A stretch of DNA of 64,000 bases from Bacteroidetes bacterium OLB10. GTDB taxonomy: Bacteria; Bacteroidota; Bacteroidia; AKYH767-A; OLB10. The notes under the pieces were generated by a model that saw only the letters and a program-made list of their open reading frames with translations, searched no databases and had not been told where the DNA came from. The position numbers were made by a program, and so were the translations under genes. Location of the stretch: the NCBI GenBank assembly GCA_001567275.1, contig LNBX01000048.1, positions 1 to 64,000 of the forward strand. The letters are read 5' to 3'. This document shows positions 44,394 to 57,980 of this stretch, one piece after another (the stretch's first letter is position 1; every line of letters starts with the position of its first letter).

Positions 44394-46655
44394 ATGGAAT
44401 TAGGCAACGCAAACCAAAAAACGGGTAAGACCTCAGAAAATAATTCATCCAGACAAAAAACTAAAGATGGATTAATCATAGATCTTGAAGCTGAAAAAAA
44501 AGAAATCAGCAAACGTTACAGGCATTTGCTTAAAGCATGCAAAGCCGACCTCGATAAAAACGATAAAAAGTTAATTCGACTGGCATTTGACACTGCCCTC
44601 GAAGCACATAAAGACACACGCAGAAAATCAGGCGAACCTTATATTTATCACCCCATCGCTGTTGCACAGATTGTAGCTGATGAAATCGGCTTACGGTCTG
44701 CAATACCTGTAATTTGTGCATTGCTGCACGATACTGTAGAAGATACTTATATCACCCTCGAAGACATCAGATCTATGTTTGGCCCTGTTGCCGAAAAAAT
44801 TATTGACGGTCTCACTAAAATTTCAGGAGTATTTGATCAGACAAGTTCTCTGCAGGCAGAAAATTTTCGTAAAATGCTTCTTACATTGAGTGATGATGTA
44901 AGAGTGATTCTGATAAAACTTGCTGACCGTTTGCATAACATGCGCACTCTCGGCAGTATGTCACGCGACAAACAACTTAAAATTGCTTCTGAAACAGCTT
45001 ATCTATATGCTCCTTTAGCTCACCGCTTGGGTTTTTATAACATCAAAACTGAATTAGATGACCTTGCTCTGAAATATACAGAACCCGAAGTTTTTAACAG
45101 CATTGCTGATAAACTTCAGGAATCCAAAAAAGAACGTGATAAATTTATTTCTGAATTTATTCAGCCTATAAAAGCTGAATTACTCAAACAAGGTTTTAAG
45201 TTTGAAGTGAAAGGACGACCAAAATCTATTTTCTCCATCTGGAATAAAATGAAAAAACAAGGCGTAACATTTGACGAAATTTACGACCTGTTTGCCATCA
45301 GAATCATAATTGACACTCCCCCTGAACATGAAAAAGCTGATTGCTGGAAAGTATATTCTATAGTTACTGACTCTTATGTACCAAATCCTGACAGGCTCCG
45401 CGACTGGATTTCTACACCAAAATCCAACGGCTATGAATCACTCCATACTACTGTGATGAGCGATAAAGGTAAATGGGTCGAAGTTCAAATCCGTTCTCAA
45501 CGCATGAATGAAATAGCTGAAAAAGGGTTTGCTGCACACTGGAAATATAAAGAATCTGCTCAAGAAACTGCTTTGGACGAATGGCTCACCCGCATTCGTG
45601 AATTACTCGAAAATCCCGAAAACAATGCTCTTGATTTTGTGGATGATTTTAAGTTGAATTTATTTGCTGACGAAATTTTTGTTTTTACACCAAAAGGAGA
45701 ATTAAGAACTCTGCCTGTAAACAGCACTGCCCTCGACTTTGCTTATGAAATTCACTCCGACATTGGAAGCCATTGCATCGGTGCAAAAATCAATCACAAA
45801 CTAGTTCCTATTTCACATAAACTCAACAGTGGCGACCAAATTGAAATTCTTACTTCCGACAAACAATATCCTAAGGAGGACTGGTTAAGCTTTGTGGTAA
45901 CTGCCAAAGCAAAAGGAAGGATTAAAGCAACTCTCAAAGAGGAGAAGAAACATTTGGCTGATCAGGGCAAAGAAATTTTTCAGCGTAAACTGAAACACCT
46001 GAAAATTCCTGACTCCGAAGTAAACATGAACGACATTCTTCTCTACTATAAACTTCCAAGTGCACTGGAGTTTTTTTACAGAGTAGCAATGGATGCAATT
46101 GATTTGAAACAACTGCGCGAAGCTGTTAGTTATAAAGACCAACGCCTGCGCAGCGAACGAAGGGAACCTACTCTCGAGGAAATTGTCCACAATATCAGAG
46201 GCTCCTCTGATATGCTGGTTATTGGTGAAAATCTCAGTAAAATAGATTACAAATTATCACCTTGCTGCAACCCGATTCCCGGTGATGATGTATTTGGTTT
46301 TATTACTATCAATGATGGAATAAAAATTCACAGAATTAATTGTCCTAATGCCATGCAACTGATGAGTAATTATGCTTACAGGATTGTAAAAGCCAAATGG
46401 ACAGGCCAGGAACAATTATCTTTTCTTGTCGGTATCAGAATTACAGGAATGGATGATGTGGGTGTGGTGAACAACATTACTAAAATAATTTCAAGCGGAT
46501 TAAAAGTAAACATGCGTTCCATTTCCATTGACAGCAACGAAGGATTATTTGAAGGAACTATCATGCTATTTGTTCACGATACTGAACACCTCACAAAACT
46601 GATGAAAAAACTATCTAACCTTCCGGGAATTCTAAGTGTCACTCGAATAAATTAA
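44394..46655 (+). CDS. Bifunctional (p)ppGpp synthetase/hydrolase, RelA/SpoT family
   Basis: Stringent-response enzyme of 753 residues. HD hydrolase domain (about 70-200) with YHPIAVAQIVADE and the catalytic LLHDTVEDT; synthetase domain (about 260-380) with GRPKSIFSIWNKM and NGYESLHTTV; TGS domain (about 415-475, VFTPKGELRTLPVNSTALDFAYEIH); zinc-finger-like CC region (LSPCCNPIPGDD); C-terminal ACT domain. With both motifs intact it should make and break (p)ppGpp. No second Rel gene is in the window. Confidence 0.95.
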   Translation: MELGNANQKTGKTSENNSSRQKTKDGLIIDLEAEKKEISKRYRHLLKACKADLDKNDKKLIRLAFDTALEAHKDTRRKSGEPYIYHPIAVAQIVADEIGLRSAIPVICALLHDTVEDTYITLEDIRSMFGPVAEKIIDGLTKISGVFDQTSSLQAENFRKMLLTLSDDVRVILIKLADRLHNMRTLGSMSRDKQLKIASETAYLYAPLAHRLGFYNIKTELDDLALKYTEPEVFNSIADKLQESKKERDKFISEFIQPIKAELLKQGFKFEVKGRPKSIFSIWNKMKKQGVTFDEIYDLFAIRIIIDTPPEHEKADCWKVYSIVTDSYVPNPDRLRDWISTPKSNGYESLHTTVMSDKGKWVEVQIRSQRMNEIAEKGFAAHWKYKESAQETALDEWLTRIRELLENPENNALDFVDDFKLNLFADEIFVFTPKGELRTLPVNSTALDFAYEIHSDIGSHCIGAKINHKLVPISHKLNSGDQIEILTSDKQYPKEDWLSFVVTAKAKGRIKATLKEEKKHLADQGKEIFQRKLKHLKIPDSEVNMNDILLYYKLPSALEFFYRVAMDAIDLKQLREAVSYKDQRLRSERREPTLEEIVHNIRGSSDMLVIGENLSKIDYKLSPCCNPIPGDDVFGFITINDGIKIHRINCPNAMQLMSNYAYRIVKAKWTGQEQLSFLVGIRITGMDDVGVVNNITKIISSGLKVNMRSISIDSNEGLFEGTIMLFVHDTEHLTKLMKKLSNLPGILSVTRIN

Positions 46656-46662
46656 TTGCATT

Positions 46663-47139
46663 ATGTACATCCCTTTCGATCAACTCCATCCCAATGCCAA
46701 AATCTGGATTTATCAGTCCGACCGTAAACTCTCTGAAACAGAACAACGAGATTTAGCAAATCAGCTTACAGATTTTATTGACGAATGGACATCTCATAGC
46801 AATTTACTGAAAGCTTCATTCGCTATTAAACATGATTTTTTTATCATTCTTGCTGTTGACAATGATTACGCAATGGCAAGCGGATGTTCTATCGACAAAT
46901 CGGTTCAGTTTATAAAATCAATTGGCAATAAAATTAATGTAGATTTTTTAAACAGACTGAATATCCTGACATTTAATGAAGGAAACTATTTCATGTTTGA
47001 CTTCAATTCAATAAAAGAAAAGTATAAAAACAAAAGCTTTCTTCCTGACACTAAAATTTTTAATAATCTTGTAGAGTTAAAATCTGATCTTGACAACAAC
47101 TGGTTGATTGATTTAGAGTCTTCATGGTTAAAAGCATAA
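46663..47139 (+). CDS. Conserved Bacteroidota protein of unknown function
   Basis: A 158-residue soluble protein of a small family I know only from Bacteroidota, often mislabelled as an ABC transporter ATPase although it has no Walker motifs. Conserved-looking phrases: MYIPFDQLHPNAKIWIYQSDR, ASGCSIDKSVQFI. It starts 7 bases after the rel stop, so cotranscription with it is likely. Function unknown. Confidence 0.72.
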   Translation: MYIPFDQLHPNAKIWIYQSDRKLSETEQRDLANQLTDFIDEWTSHSNLLKASFAIKHDFFIILAVDNDYAMASGCSIDKSVQFIKSIGNKINVDFLNRLNILTFNEGNYFMFDFNSIKEKYKNKSFLPDTKIFNNLVELKSDLDNNWLIDLESSWLKA

Positions 47140-47164
47140 CAAGTAATTAAACAATTTTAAAACA

Positions 47165-47518
47165 ATGAATTTTATTCTCAAACTTATTATCACCACTTTG
47201 GCAGTTATATTGGTTTCATACATCCTGCCCGGTGTTCATGTTGACAGTATCATGACGGCTTTAATTGTAGCTTGTATTTTGGCTTTTCTCAACACCATCA
47301 TAAAGCCTTTATTAGTCCTTTTTACTTTACCACTTACCATAATTACCCTTGGATTGTTTCTACTGGTGATAAATGCTATCATTATCATTCTGACAGATAA
47401 ACTCGTAGATGGATTCGCTGTGAAAAACTTTGGTGTTGCTTTGCTTTTTTCTATCCTTCTTAGTATTACTACCTCTGTTTTGGAAATGCTATCAGGTAGC
47501 AATCGAAATAATCCATAA
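47165..47518 (+). CDS. Phage holin family IV-type membrane protein (PF04020-like)
   Basis: A 117-residue protein of four membrane segments with LILKLIITTLAVILVSYILPGVHVDSI and AFLNTIIKPLLVLFTLPLTIITLGLFLLVINAI, the pattern of the PF04020 group. These are chromosomal membrane proteins in many bacteria; the holin name is historic and nothing phage-like is near. Function unknown. Confidence 0.8.
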   Translation: MNFILKLIITTLAVILVSYILPGVHVDSIMTALIVACILAFLNTIIKPLLVLFTLPLTIITLGLFLLVINAIIIILTDKLVDGFAVKNFGVALLFSILLSITTSVLEMLSGSNRNNP

Positions 47519-47545
47519 AAAAAGGAGGCTTTTCACCTCCCTTTT
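47519..47545. terminator. Weak intrinsic terminator between convergent genes
   Basis: AAAAAGGAGG, seven-base loop, CCTCCCTTTT with one bulged C. It is shorter than the other terminators in the window. Confidence 0.55.
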
Positions 47546-47566
47546 ATATTTTTTAAAATTCCTAGC

Positions 47567-48382
47567 TTATTTACCTCCTAAGAACTTCGATATCTTCTCA
47601 AAATACAAATTCTTGTCGGTAATAAAATTATCGTCATTTTTTGCTGAGTTTTTCACTACGTATGTTTCACTGATTCCTTTTATCTGTTTTACATCAGTAG
47701 GATTTATCAATGCATCCTGTGGCGAAACAATTACCATCAGCCCTTTCATACCTTTTGGTTTTTCCATGGCATACATAGGCTCATAATTTTTGTCAAAACC
47801 AAATGGCATAACCACATCCTTACCCAGTTTATCCTTTATTTTCTTTTTCATCACCTCAAGCCCAATCCACGGTCCATCAGCAATTACTTTCAAAGTTTCT
47901 GAACGGTTGGCCCCTACTCCTATTGACAAGCCGGCACCAATACCTCTACCATACAAATTAAATTTAGTTATTGCTCTTGACTTGCGCATATAATCTAAAA
48001 CAGCATTCATATCTACAATAAATTGAGGATAAATAAACAAATCAGGATCTATCTTAAAATCACTGCTTGTTCCATAACCACGGTAATCATACATGGCCAC
48101 ATTATATCCTGCACTTAAAAATGAATTTGCTATCTCTATATTATCTGCCATATTGCCATCACCACTTCCACTCATCACAACCCAGTTAGTTGTTTTCTTC
48201 GGCAATTCAAACATCCATGCATTCAATATAGCACCGTCAGGAGTTTTTATCTTTTCTTCCTTATAAGTCATACCATATTTGTCAGGCAAAACCTTATACT
48301 CTCTTGAGGGATTTAAAGCCTTTGTCGGACCAGACAGTATAAAACTTAATACTGAGCAAACTATTAATGATTTTTTTAACAT
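47567..48382 (-). CDS. Alpha/beta-hydrolase fold protein lacking the nucleophile serine
   Basis: A 271-residue exported protein (signal peptide MLKKSLIVCSVLSFILSGPTKAL) with the alpha/beta-hydrolase core: the oxyanion-side strand WVVMSGSGDGNM, YDYRGYGTSS, and a nucleophile elbow at residues 145-149 that reads GRGIG instead of GxSxG, so Gly147 replaces the serine. SPQDALINP probably marks the acid residue. Resembles the YfhR/BEM46-like group (DUF-type hydrolases). Either a pseudo-enzyme or a different catalytic use is possible. It has its own transcript, divergent from the saccharopine dehydrogenase-like gene. Confidence 0.76.
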   Translation of the reverse strand: MLKKSLIVCSVLSFILSGPTKALNPSREYKVLPDKYGMTYKEEKIKTPDGAILNAWMFELPKKTTNWVVMSGSGDGNMADNIEIANSFLSAGYNVAMYDYRGYGTSSDFKIDPDLFIYPQFIVDMNAVLDYMRKSRAITKFNLYGRGIGAGLSIGVGANRSETLKVIADGPWIGLEVMKKKIKDKLGKDVVMPFGFDKNYEPMYAMEKPKGMKGLMVIVSPQDALINPTDVKQIKGISETYVVKNSAKNDDNFITDKNLYFEKISKFLGGK

Positions 48383-48564
48383 AGTAATAAAATAAATTAA
48401 AGTTAATAAACCTCAAAGTTATAGTGTAACTCTGTTCCATAAATTATATTTTATCAATATTTACTCACAATCATCAAAAATTTAAACTCTTTACTTCTTA
48501 CAGTCTTTCTCCTCAACTTTTAATAATTTCGGCCCGCTTTTCATTTAATTTCAACATTCCGTTC

Positions 48565-49884
48565 ATGCGAAAAATATTAGTCCTCGGTGCTGGCAAGTCT
48601 TCTTACCATTTAATAAGTTATTTACTTCAGAATGCATCATCTCAAAACTGGCAGATTACAGTTGCTGATGCTTCACTCGAATTAGCCACTTCTAAAACCA
48701 ATAATCACCCTTCTGCAAAAGCCGTTAGTTTAGATATCAGGAATGAAGATGAACGAAATTCATATATTTCCACTCATGACATTATTGTTTCGCTTTTGCC
48801 ACCTGCACTGCACTACCTTGCAGCACTTTCTTGTTTAAGTAATAATAAAAATCTGGTTACTGCTTCTTACGTATCACCTGAAATGCATACATTACATAAT
48901 GATGCACAGAATAAAGGTCTCATTTTTCTGAATGAATGTGGTCTCGACCCCGGAATTGATCACATGTCTGCAATGAAAATTATTCATGATTTACAATCAC
49001 AGGGCGCAGAAATCACTTCGTTTAAGTCCTATACCGGTGGTCTTATTTCTCCCGAATCTAATAATAACCCGTGGGGATATAAATTTACTTGGAATCCCAA
49101 AAATGTGATTCTTGCAGGTCAGGGAACAGCTACCTATACTCAAAATCACCAAACCAAATTCATTCCTTATCACCGTCTTTTTTCTCAAACAGAAAAAATA
49201 AATATTGAAGGTACAGGCGAATTTGAAGGTTATGCCAACAGAAATTCTAATACTTATTTAGAAACGTATAATTTACAAAAAACTGCAACTCTTCTTCGTG
49301 GCACACTCCGTTATCCCGGCTACTGCTCTGCATGGAATCTTTTTGTACATATAGGTATCACTGACGATAACTATCAGGTCAATAATCTCTCTTCTCTTAC
49401 CTATCACGACTGGATTACCTCCTATTTTCCCGATTCAGATAAACCACTGTTAGAAGTACTTCAGGAAAAATTTCAGCATCTCAATCTTTCAACTCAGGAT
49501 TGGAATCGAATTCAATGGACTGGTATTCTTGATAAAACACCTATACCTCTAAAAAATGGAACTCCTGCCGATATTCTCCTCAACCTGCTTCAGTCTAAAT
49601 GGAAAATGCAACCTGGTGATTTAGATTTGGTAGTTATGCAGCATTCTTTTGAATATACTCAAAACGGCAAAAAGCACTTTCACACATCATCACTAAGCGT
49701 GAAAGGTGAAAACGAAACTGCCACTGCAATGTCTAAAACAGTAGGCTTACCTTTGGCAATTGCCACAAAACTTATTCTTAATGAAAACATTAAATCAAAA
49801 GGTGTTGTCATCCCTGTTCTTCCCGAAATTTACAATCCTGTTCTTGACGAACTTTCACAACTGGGAATTACTTTCCACAGCTAA
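48565..49884 (+). CDS. Saccharopine dehydrogenase-like oxidoreductase
   Basis: A 439-residue protein of the saccharopine dehydrogenase/lysine 6-dehydrogenase-like family. N-terminal Rossmann domain VLGAGKSSYHLISYLL; catalytic/substrate domain with NECGLDPGIDHMSAMKIIHDL and FKSYTGGLISPESNNNPWGYKFTW, then the family C-terminus (ATAMSKTVGLPLAIATKLIL). Likely in lysine metabolism; with GGLISPE it resembles saccharopine reductases, but direction and substrate are inferred. Confidence 0.85.
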   Translation: MRKILVLGAGKSSYHLISYLLQNASSQNWQITVADASLELATSKTNNHPSAKAVSLDIRNEDERNSYISTHDIIVSLLPPALHYLAALSCLSNNKNLVTASYVSPEMHTLHNDAQNKGLIFLNECGLDPGIDHMSAMKIIHDLQSQGAEITSFKSYTGGLISPESNNNPWGYKFTWNPKNVILAGQGTATYTQNHQTKFIPYHRLFSQTEKINIEGTGEFEGYANRNSNTYLETYNLQKTATLLRGTLRYPGYCSAWNLFVHIGITDDNYQVNNLSSLTYHDWITSYFPDSDKPLLEVLQEKFQHLNLSTQDWNRIQWTGILDKTPIPLKNGTPADILLNLLQSKWKMQPGDLDLVVMQHSFEYTQNGKKHFHTSSLSVKGENETATAMSKTVGLPLAIATKLILNENIKSKGVVIPVLPEIYNPVLDELSQLGITFHS

Positions 49885-49958
49885 ATTCAAAATAGAAAAA
49901 AATGCAGCTGTAAAATGTACCAATAACTACATAATAAACTATACAATAAATAATACAC

Positions 49959-50693
49959 TTACAATCGCTCCGGCAAATGAGTATAAAACTCCCGCGTCAA
50001 TTGTATATACTCATCTGAATATTTCCCGTCCTGGCTCTGTATTGATAAGGTATCTGTCTTGATCTTTGATCGGACTTTACTAAATCGAAGCAACATTCGC
50101 TTTTCTGCTTTTCCAAACTTCGTTCTCACTCTGATTATTTCATTAACAAACAATCCTTGCCTTTCTCCTTCTTCTATTAATAAACCGCCTTCTTTTACCG
50201 GTAAAATCAACGAAAAACTACCATCAGCTGTAAGCAACTTTATAACTGCCTGTATCAACTCCACCATTGTTAATGTCTCATTAAAATGTCTTGCAACATT
50301 ACGCTCTACAAAGCTTGACTTATGTGCATTCATGAAAAAGGGTGGATTACTAATAATTAAGTCATACTTCCTATTCGCAATATCAGCAAAAGTCTGAACA
50401 GAACATTGCTTCACATGCAATCTTTCTCTCCATTGTGATGCCTCAAAATTTTCCTTTGCATGCATATAAGCCTGCATATCTATATCTATAGCATCTATAA
50501 CCGCCTGGCTTCTTTGTGCAACCATTAGCGCCAACAAGCCGGTGCCAGTTCCTATATCTAATATGTATTTAGCGCTGCTACATGCCACCCATGCCCCCAA
50601 TAACACAGCATCTGTACCAACTTTCATGGCACATTGCGTCTGCTTCACTTCAAACTTTTTAAAATAAAATACCGAATGTTCTTCTTCCGCCAT
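49959..50693 (-). CDS. tRNA1(Val) (adenine(37)-N6)-methyltransferase-like protein
   Basis: A class I methyltransferase of about 244 residues resembling TrmN6 (YfiC), which makes m6A37 in tRNA-Val1. SAM motif ILDIGTGTGLLALMVAQR, and the amino-methylase motif NPPF in DLIISNPPFFMNAHKS. I place the start at 50693 (MAEEEHSVFYFKKFEVKQTQ), because the 28 residues upstream lack family resemblance. It is divergent from the rRNA operon. Confidence 0.84.
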   Translation of the reverse strand: MAEEEHSVFYFKKFEVKQTQCAMKVGTDAVLLGAWVACSSAKYILDIGTGTGLLALMVAQRSQAVIDAIDIDMQAYMHAKENFEASQWRERLHVKQCSVQTFADIANRKYDLIISNPPFFMNAHKSSFVERNVARHFNETLTMVELIQAVIKLLTADGSFSLILPVKEGGLLIEEGERQGLFVNEIIRVRTKFGKAEKRMLLRFSKVRSKIKTDTLSIQSQDGKYSDEYIQLTREFYTHLPERL

Positions 50694-50783
50694 AAATTTA
50701 ACCTCATATTCACTATTTAATCTATTCATATTCAACAACCTCACGTAATATAAAGGATTGTGAATAAAAAAGATCAAATAATA

Positions 50784-50814
50784 TTTGGTGTATTACAAAA
50801 CTGATGTACCTTTG
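50784..50814 (+). promoter_or_regulatory. rRNA operon promoter, upstream copy
   Basis: TTTG (50784-50787), 19-base spacer, TACCTTTG (50807-50814). It fits the Bacteroidota consensus and is followed by a leader with an eight-base hairpin TTTAACTC / GAGTTAAA (50840-50859). Confidence 0.75.
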
Positions 50815-50886
50815 CAGCCCCAAAATAACCAAAAAAGGGTTTAACTCAACGGAGTTAAAAATAAAATAAAAAAAGTTTAAAAAATA

Positions 50887-50918
50887 TTTGCGTAATTGAA
50901 ATACAAGTTCTACTTTTG
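50887..50918 (+). promoter_or_regulatory. rRNA operon promoter, downstream copy
   Basis: TTTG (50887-50890), 20-base spacer, TACTTTTG (50911-50918). With the copy 104 bases upstream it forms a tandem promoter pair, as in many rRNA operons. Confidence 0.82.
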
Positions 50919-50965
50919 CGCTCCCATTTTGAAAAACAGAATTTAGTTTATCAAAATATATTTAA

Positions 50966-50976
50966 ACGTTCTTTGA
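50966..50976 (+). promoter_or_regulatory. boxA-like element before 16S
   Basis: ACGTTCTTTGA. The identical 11-mer recurs before 23S at 53042-53052. Position and core TTCTTTGA suggest a boxA-type antitermination signal. Confidence 0.6.
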
Positions 50977-50985
50977 AGATTTAAT

Positions 50986-50999
50986 AGGAAATAACAAGC
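50986..50999 (+). repeat. 16S processing stem, left arm
   Basis: AGGAAATAACAAGC is the exact complement of GCTTGTTATTTCCT at 52641-52654 after the 16S gene. It is the usual pre-16S stalk cut by an RNase III-type enzyme. Confidence 0.8.
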
Positions 51000-51099
51000 C
51001 TGACCTGATTTAAAAAGCACAAATCAGGATTTGAGTAAAATCCCAGAGCATTATATTCTTAATTATAGATTTATCTGTAAAAAGAATCAAAAGACAAAC

Positions 51100-52625
<1,526 letters not shown>

Positions 52626-52640
52626 GGAGTGATTTTACAT

Positions 52641-52654
52641 GCTTGTTATTTCCT
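52641..52654 (+). repeat. 16S processing stem, right arm
   Basis: GCTTGTTATTTCCT pairs perfectly with 50986-50999. Confidence 0.8.
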
Positions 52655-52721
52655 TTTTTTCTTCACTTTTAATCTCACTCGAGTTAACGTGGTGCTTACA
52701 CGAGGTACTATTCCTTCTAAT

Positions 52722-52796
52722 AGTCCCGTAGCTCAGCTTGGTTAGAGCACTACACTGATAATGTAGGGGTCAGCAGTTCAAATCTGCTCGGGACTA
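52722..52796 (+). tRNA. tRNA-Ile (GAT)
   Basis: Acceptor stem AGTCCCG / CGGGACT, D-arm GCTCAGCTTGGTTAGAGC, anticodon loop CTGATAA with anticodon GAT, T-arm with GTTCAAATC. The CCA end is not encoded (ACA follows), so it must be added after transcription. Confidence 0.95.
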
Positions 52797-52838
52797 CATA
52801 TTAATCAGGTTTAAAGTTTCACAACTTTATCTTGATTC

Positions 52839-52915
52839 GGGGGTGTAGCTCAGCTGGCTAGAGCACCTGCCTTGCACGCAGGGGGTCATCGGTTCGAATC
52901 CGTTCACCTCCACCA
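52839..52915 (+). tRNA. tRNA-Ala (TGC)
   Basis: Acceptor stem GGGGGTG / CACCTCC with one G-T pair, D-arm GCTCAGCTGGCTAGAGC, anticodon TGC in CTTGCACG, T-arm GGTTCGAATCC. CCA is encoded (52913-52915), unlike the neighbouring tRNA-Ile. Confidence 0.95.
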
Positions 52916-53041
52916 TCTTAACTCAAACTTATTACAACGGTAATAAGTATCATTGTTTAATTAGCTTAATGCAAAAGCATTCCCTCGGGAATCATAATGG
53001 TGCAAACCCATTATTAAACACAAATCCTTCTTCATAAGGAT

Positions 53042-53052
53042 ACGTTCTTTGA
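53042..53052 (+). promoter_or_regulatory. boxA-like element before 23S
   Basis: ACGTTCTTTGA, an exact repeat of the element before 16S. Confidence 0.6.
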
Positions 53053-53067
53053 CTTACTGGCAATAAA

Positions 53068-53084
53068 AATATTATAATAAATTG
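53068..53084 (+). repeat. 23S processing stem, left arm
   Basis: AATATTATAATAAATTG is perfectly complementary to 55978-55994; pairing extends outward with a GGCA / TGCC block. Pre-23S stalk. Confidence 0.82.
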
Positions 53085-53087
53085 AGA

Positions 53088-55975
<2,888 letters not shown>

Positions 55976-55977
55976 AA

Positions 55978-55994
55978 CAATTTATTATAATATT
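55978..55994 (+). repeat. 23S processing stem, right arm
   Basis: CAATTTATTATAATATT pairs with 53068-53084. Confidence 0.82.
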
Positions 55995-56025
55995 TTTTGC
56001 CAAGTAAAGTCATATTAAAAGAAAT

Positions 56026-56136
56026 TATGGTGACTATTGCAAGGGTGTCCACCTCTTCCCATACCGAACAGAGAAGTTAAGCCCCTTAGCGCAGATGGTA
56101 CTACAGTAACATGTGGGATAGTATGTCGTTGCCGTA
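56026..56136 (+). rRNA. rrf: 5S ribosomal RNA
   Basis: Closing stem TATGGTGAC / GTCGTTGCCGTA and internal CCATACCGAACAGAGAAGTT, standard for 5S. Located 50 bases after the 23S end; last RNA of the operon. Confidence 0.92.
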
Positions 56137-56142
56137 AATATT

Positions 56143-56169
56143 AAGCTCCGGAGTTTTACTTCGGAGCTT
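56143..56169 (+). terminator. Terminator of the rRNA operon
   Basis: AAGCTCCGGAG, five-base loop, TTCGGAGCTT-type arm (11 pairs with one G-T) followed by a T run. Confidence 0.9.
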
Positions 56170-56198
56170 TTTTATTTTTGTACAATTCTATTTAAAAT

Positions 56199-57980
56199 TT
56201 GATGATTTCCACAAAAGCAATTTATAAGATAATTCGAAAGATTCTTGTCTTTTTGTGGTTTATATTAGCTTCTACAAGTACGCAGAGCCAGAATATTGAT
56301 TCTATTGGTGTAAATGATTATGAATCAATAAGAGAATATTTAATGTTTTCCAGTGGTAAATTCAAGAATGCAGGGATTGAATCTCAGATATACCGTGAAC
56401 ATTTGGGCAATCAAATATTTTCGAATTTAAACAATAAGAACAATTTATGTTTAATTGATGATACCACAACATTTAGTTTATTAAGATATTCAACGCTAAC
56501 ACCCAAAACTGCTTACCTGGAGGTTAATCACCATCAGAGGTTATTAAAATCACTTTTAGCAACAATACATTTTGAAAGTAATAAGGGTGATGGTTATTAC
56601 CAGAATCAGGCTTTCAGATTTAATCATTTAGATGTTGCTCTATTTAGTACGCAATCTTCAAAATTGAGATATCTGATTAAAGGCCGTAGTTTAAAATATG
56701 TTCAAGAGGAAAGTGGCGGCATTAAAAATGATTCTGCCTTCATTCATGAAAAAAAGAATCCAAAGCTATATGAGTTTTCTCTTCTCAATTCAACATCAAC
56801 AACTAAAGAAAAGAGTGCAGAAGGATATGTTGATTACAATTTAATTAAACAATACAATGATTTCAATCTCTCCCCTACTCCATTTGAATTAAGACCTTTT
56901 GCTGATATCAATATCAAAAAATTAAGTTATCTATTTGAATCGGATTCTAAAGAAGAGTATTATTTAAATAATTTTCTTGATACTAATATTACAAGTGACT
57001 TAATGAGTGTGTTAACATCAACAGGAACTTTGGGGTTGAAAGTTATAAATTTTCCAATTTTTAGAGCAAAGTATATAATTCATTCACAACTGGATTATTC
57101 TCTTTCTAAAATCACACTTCAACAGCCAATTATTGACAGTAGTTTTTGGCTTCATCAAATTAAATACGATATCACTTTAAACGACTCGTCATTTACAAAG
57201 TCAATTCAACTAGTTATTGAGAATAACAGACTAGCTGAACTGCAGAAATTAAATCACACTAATGTTTATTTTACCGCAAACGGTACTTTTTTTAAGAAAT
57301 ATAAAATAGAGGCAGGTTTGATTTTTCAACAACAAGTACCATCTCTGTTGGATAATTATTGTTTAACGAATCATTTTGAATGGGCTAATGATTTTGGATT
57401 AACTAAAATTATTAAGCCATTTCTTAAAATAGGTCTTCTGAAACTTGGTTTAGATGTAGAGTATCAGCATTATTTTATTAATGATTTAATTTATTATAGT
57501 CCATTATTTCAACCAATACAAGCCTATAGTCAAACGCAATACGGTCAGGTTAATTTAGTATATAGTTTGAATCGGGAAAAAGTGCAAATGAAAAACCAAC
57601 TCTTATGGAATACTGCATCGAATAATGATATTTTAAGAGCGCCAACTTATGGATTGAAATCAAGTTTGACATATAACTTAAAAATAAAAGGAAATCGCTT
57701 AGTAATATCTCCAGGAATTAACTTGTTGTATTACACTCCATATAAAGGTTATTCATATGAGCCTTCATTAGGGCAATATTACTTAAGTGCAGAAAAGAAC
57801 TGCGGAGGTTATCCATTTGCAGATATTTTTGTTGCCATTAAAATAACCAAAGCAACTATCAAATTAGCCGTTGATCATGTTAATTCAAATTTGATGGAAC
57901 GCAACTATTTTCTAGTGACAAATTATCCAATGAGTGGACGACAGTTTAAATTCGAAATTAACTGGTTACTCCGGAATTAA
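56199..57980 (+). CDS. Putative porin (Porin_10-like outer-membrane protein)
   Basis: A 593-residue exported protein with signal peptide (cleavage near TSTQSQ) and strands of alternating polarity through most of its length. The C-terminus FLVTNYPMSGRQFKFEINWLL matches the end of the Bacteroidota putative-porin group (Porin_10), ending in an aromatic/hydrophobic strand. Likely a large outer-membrane beta-barrel channel; solute unknown. Its 3' end overlaps the convergent SCO gene by 23 bases. Its transcription may partly depend on readthrough from the rRNA operon, since the gap to the terminator is only about 30 bases. Confidence 0.78.
   Translation: MMISTKAIYKIIRKILVFLWFILASTSTQSQNIDSIGVNDYESIREYLMFSSGKFKNAGIESQIYREHLGNQIFSNLNNKNNLCLIDDTTTFSLLRYSTLTPKTAYLEVNHHQRLLKSLLATIHFESNKGDGYYQNQAFRFNHLDVALFSTQSSKLRYLIKGRSLKYVQEESGGIKNDSAFIHEKKNPKLYEFSLLNSTSTTKEKSAEGYVDYNLIKQYNDFNLSPTPFELRPFADINIKKLSYLFESDSKEEYYLNNFLDTNITSDLMSVLTSTGTLGLKVINFPIFRAKYIIHSQLDYSLSKITLQQPIIDSSFWLHQIKYDITLNDSSFTKSIQLVIENNRLAELQKLNHTNVYFTANGTFFKKYKIEAGLIFQQQVPSLLDNYCLTNHFEWANDFGLTKIIKPFLKIGLLKLGLDVEYQHYFINDLIYYSPLFQPIQAYSQTQYGQVNLVYSLNREKVQMKNQLLWNTASNNDILRAPTYGLKSSLTYNLKIKGNRLVISPGINLLYYTPYKGYSYEPSLGQYYLSAEKNCGGYPFADIFVAIKITKATIKLAVDHVNSNLMERNYFLVTNYPMSGRQFKFEINWLLRN

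Noticed and set aside
46663-47139. ABC transporter ATPase, a common database name for this family
   Set aside because: No Walker A, Walker B or signature motif is present in the 158 residues.
47165-47518. Prophage remnant suggested by the holin family name
   Set aside because: The family is a chromosomal four-helix membrane protein; there is no integrase, capsid or lysis gene nearby.
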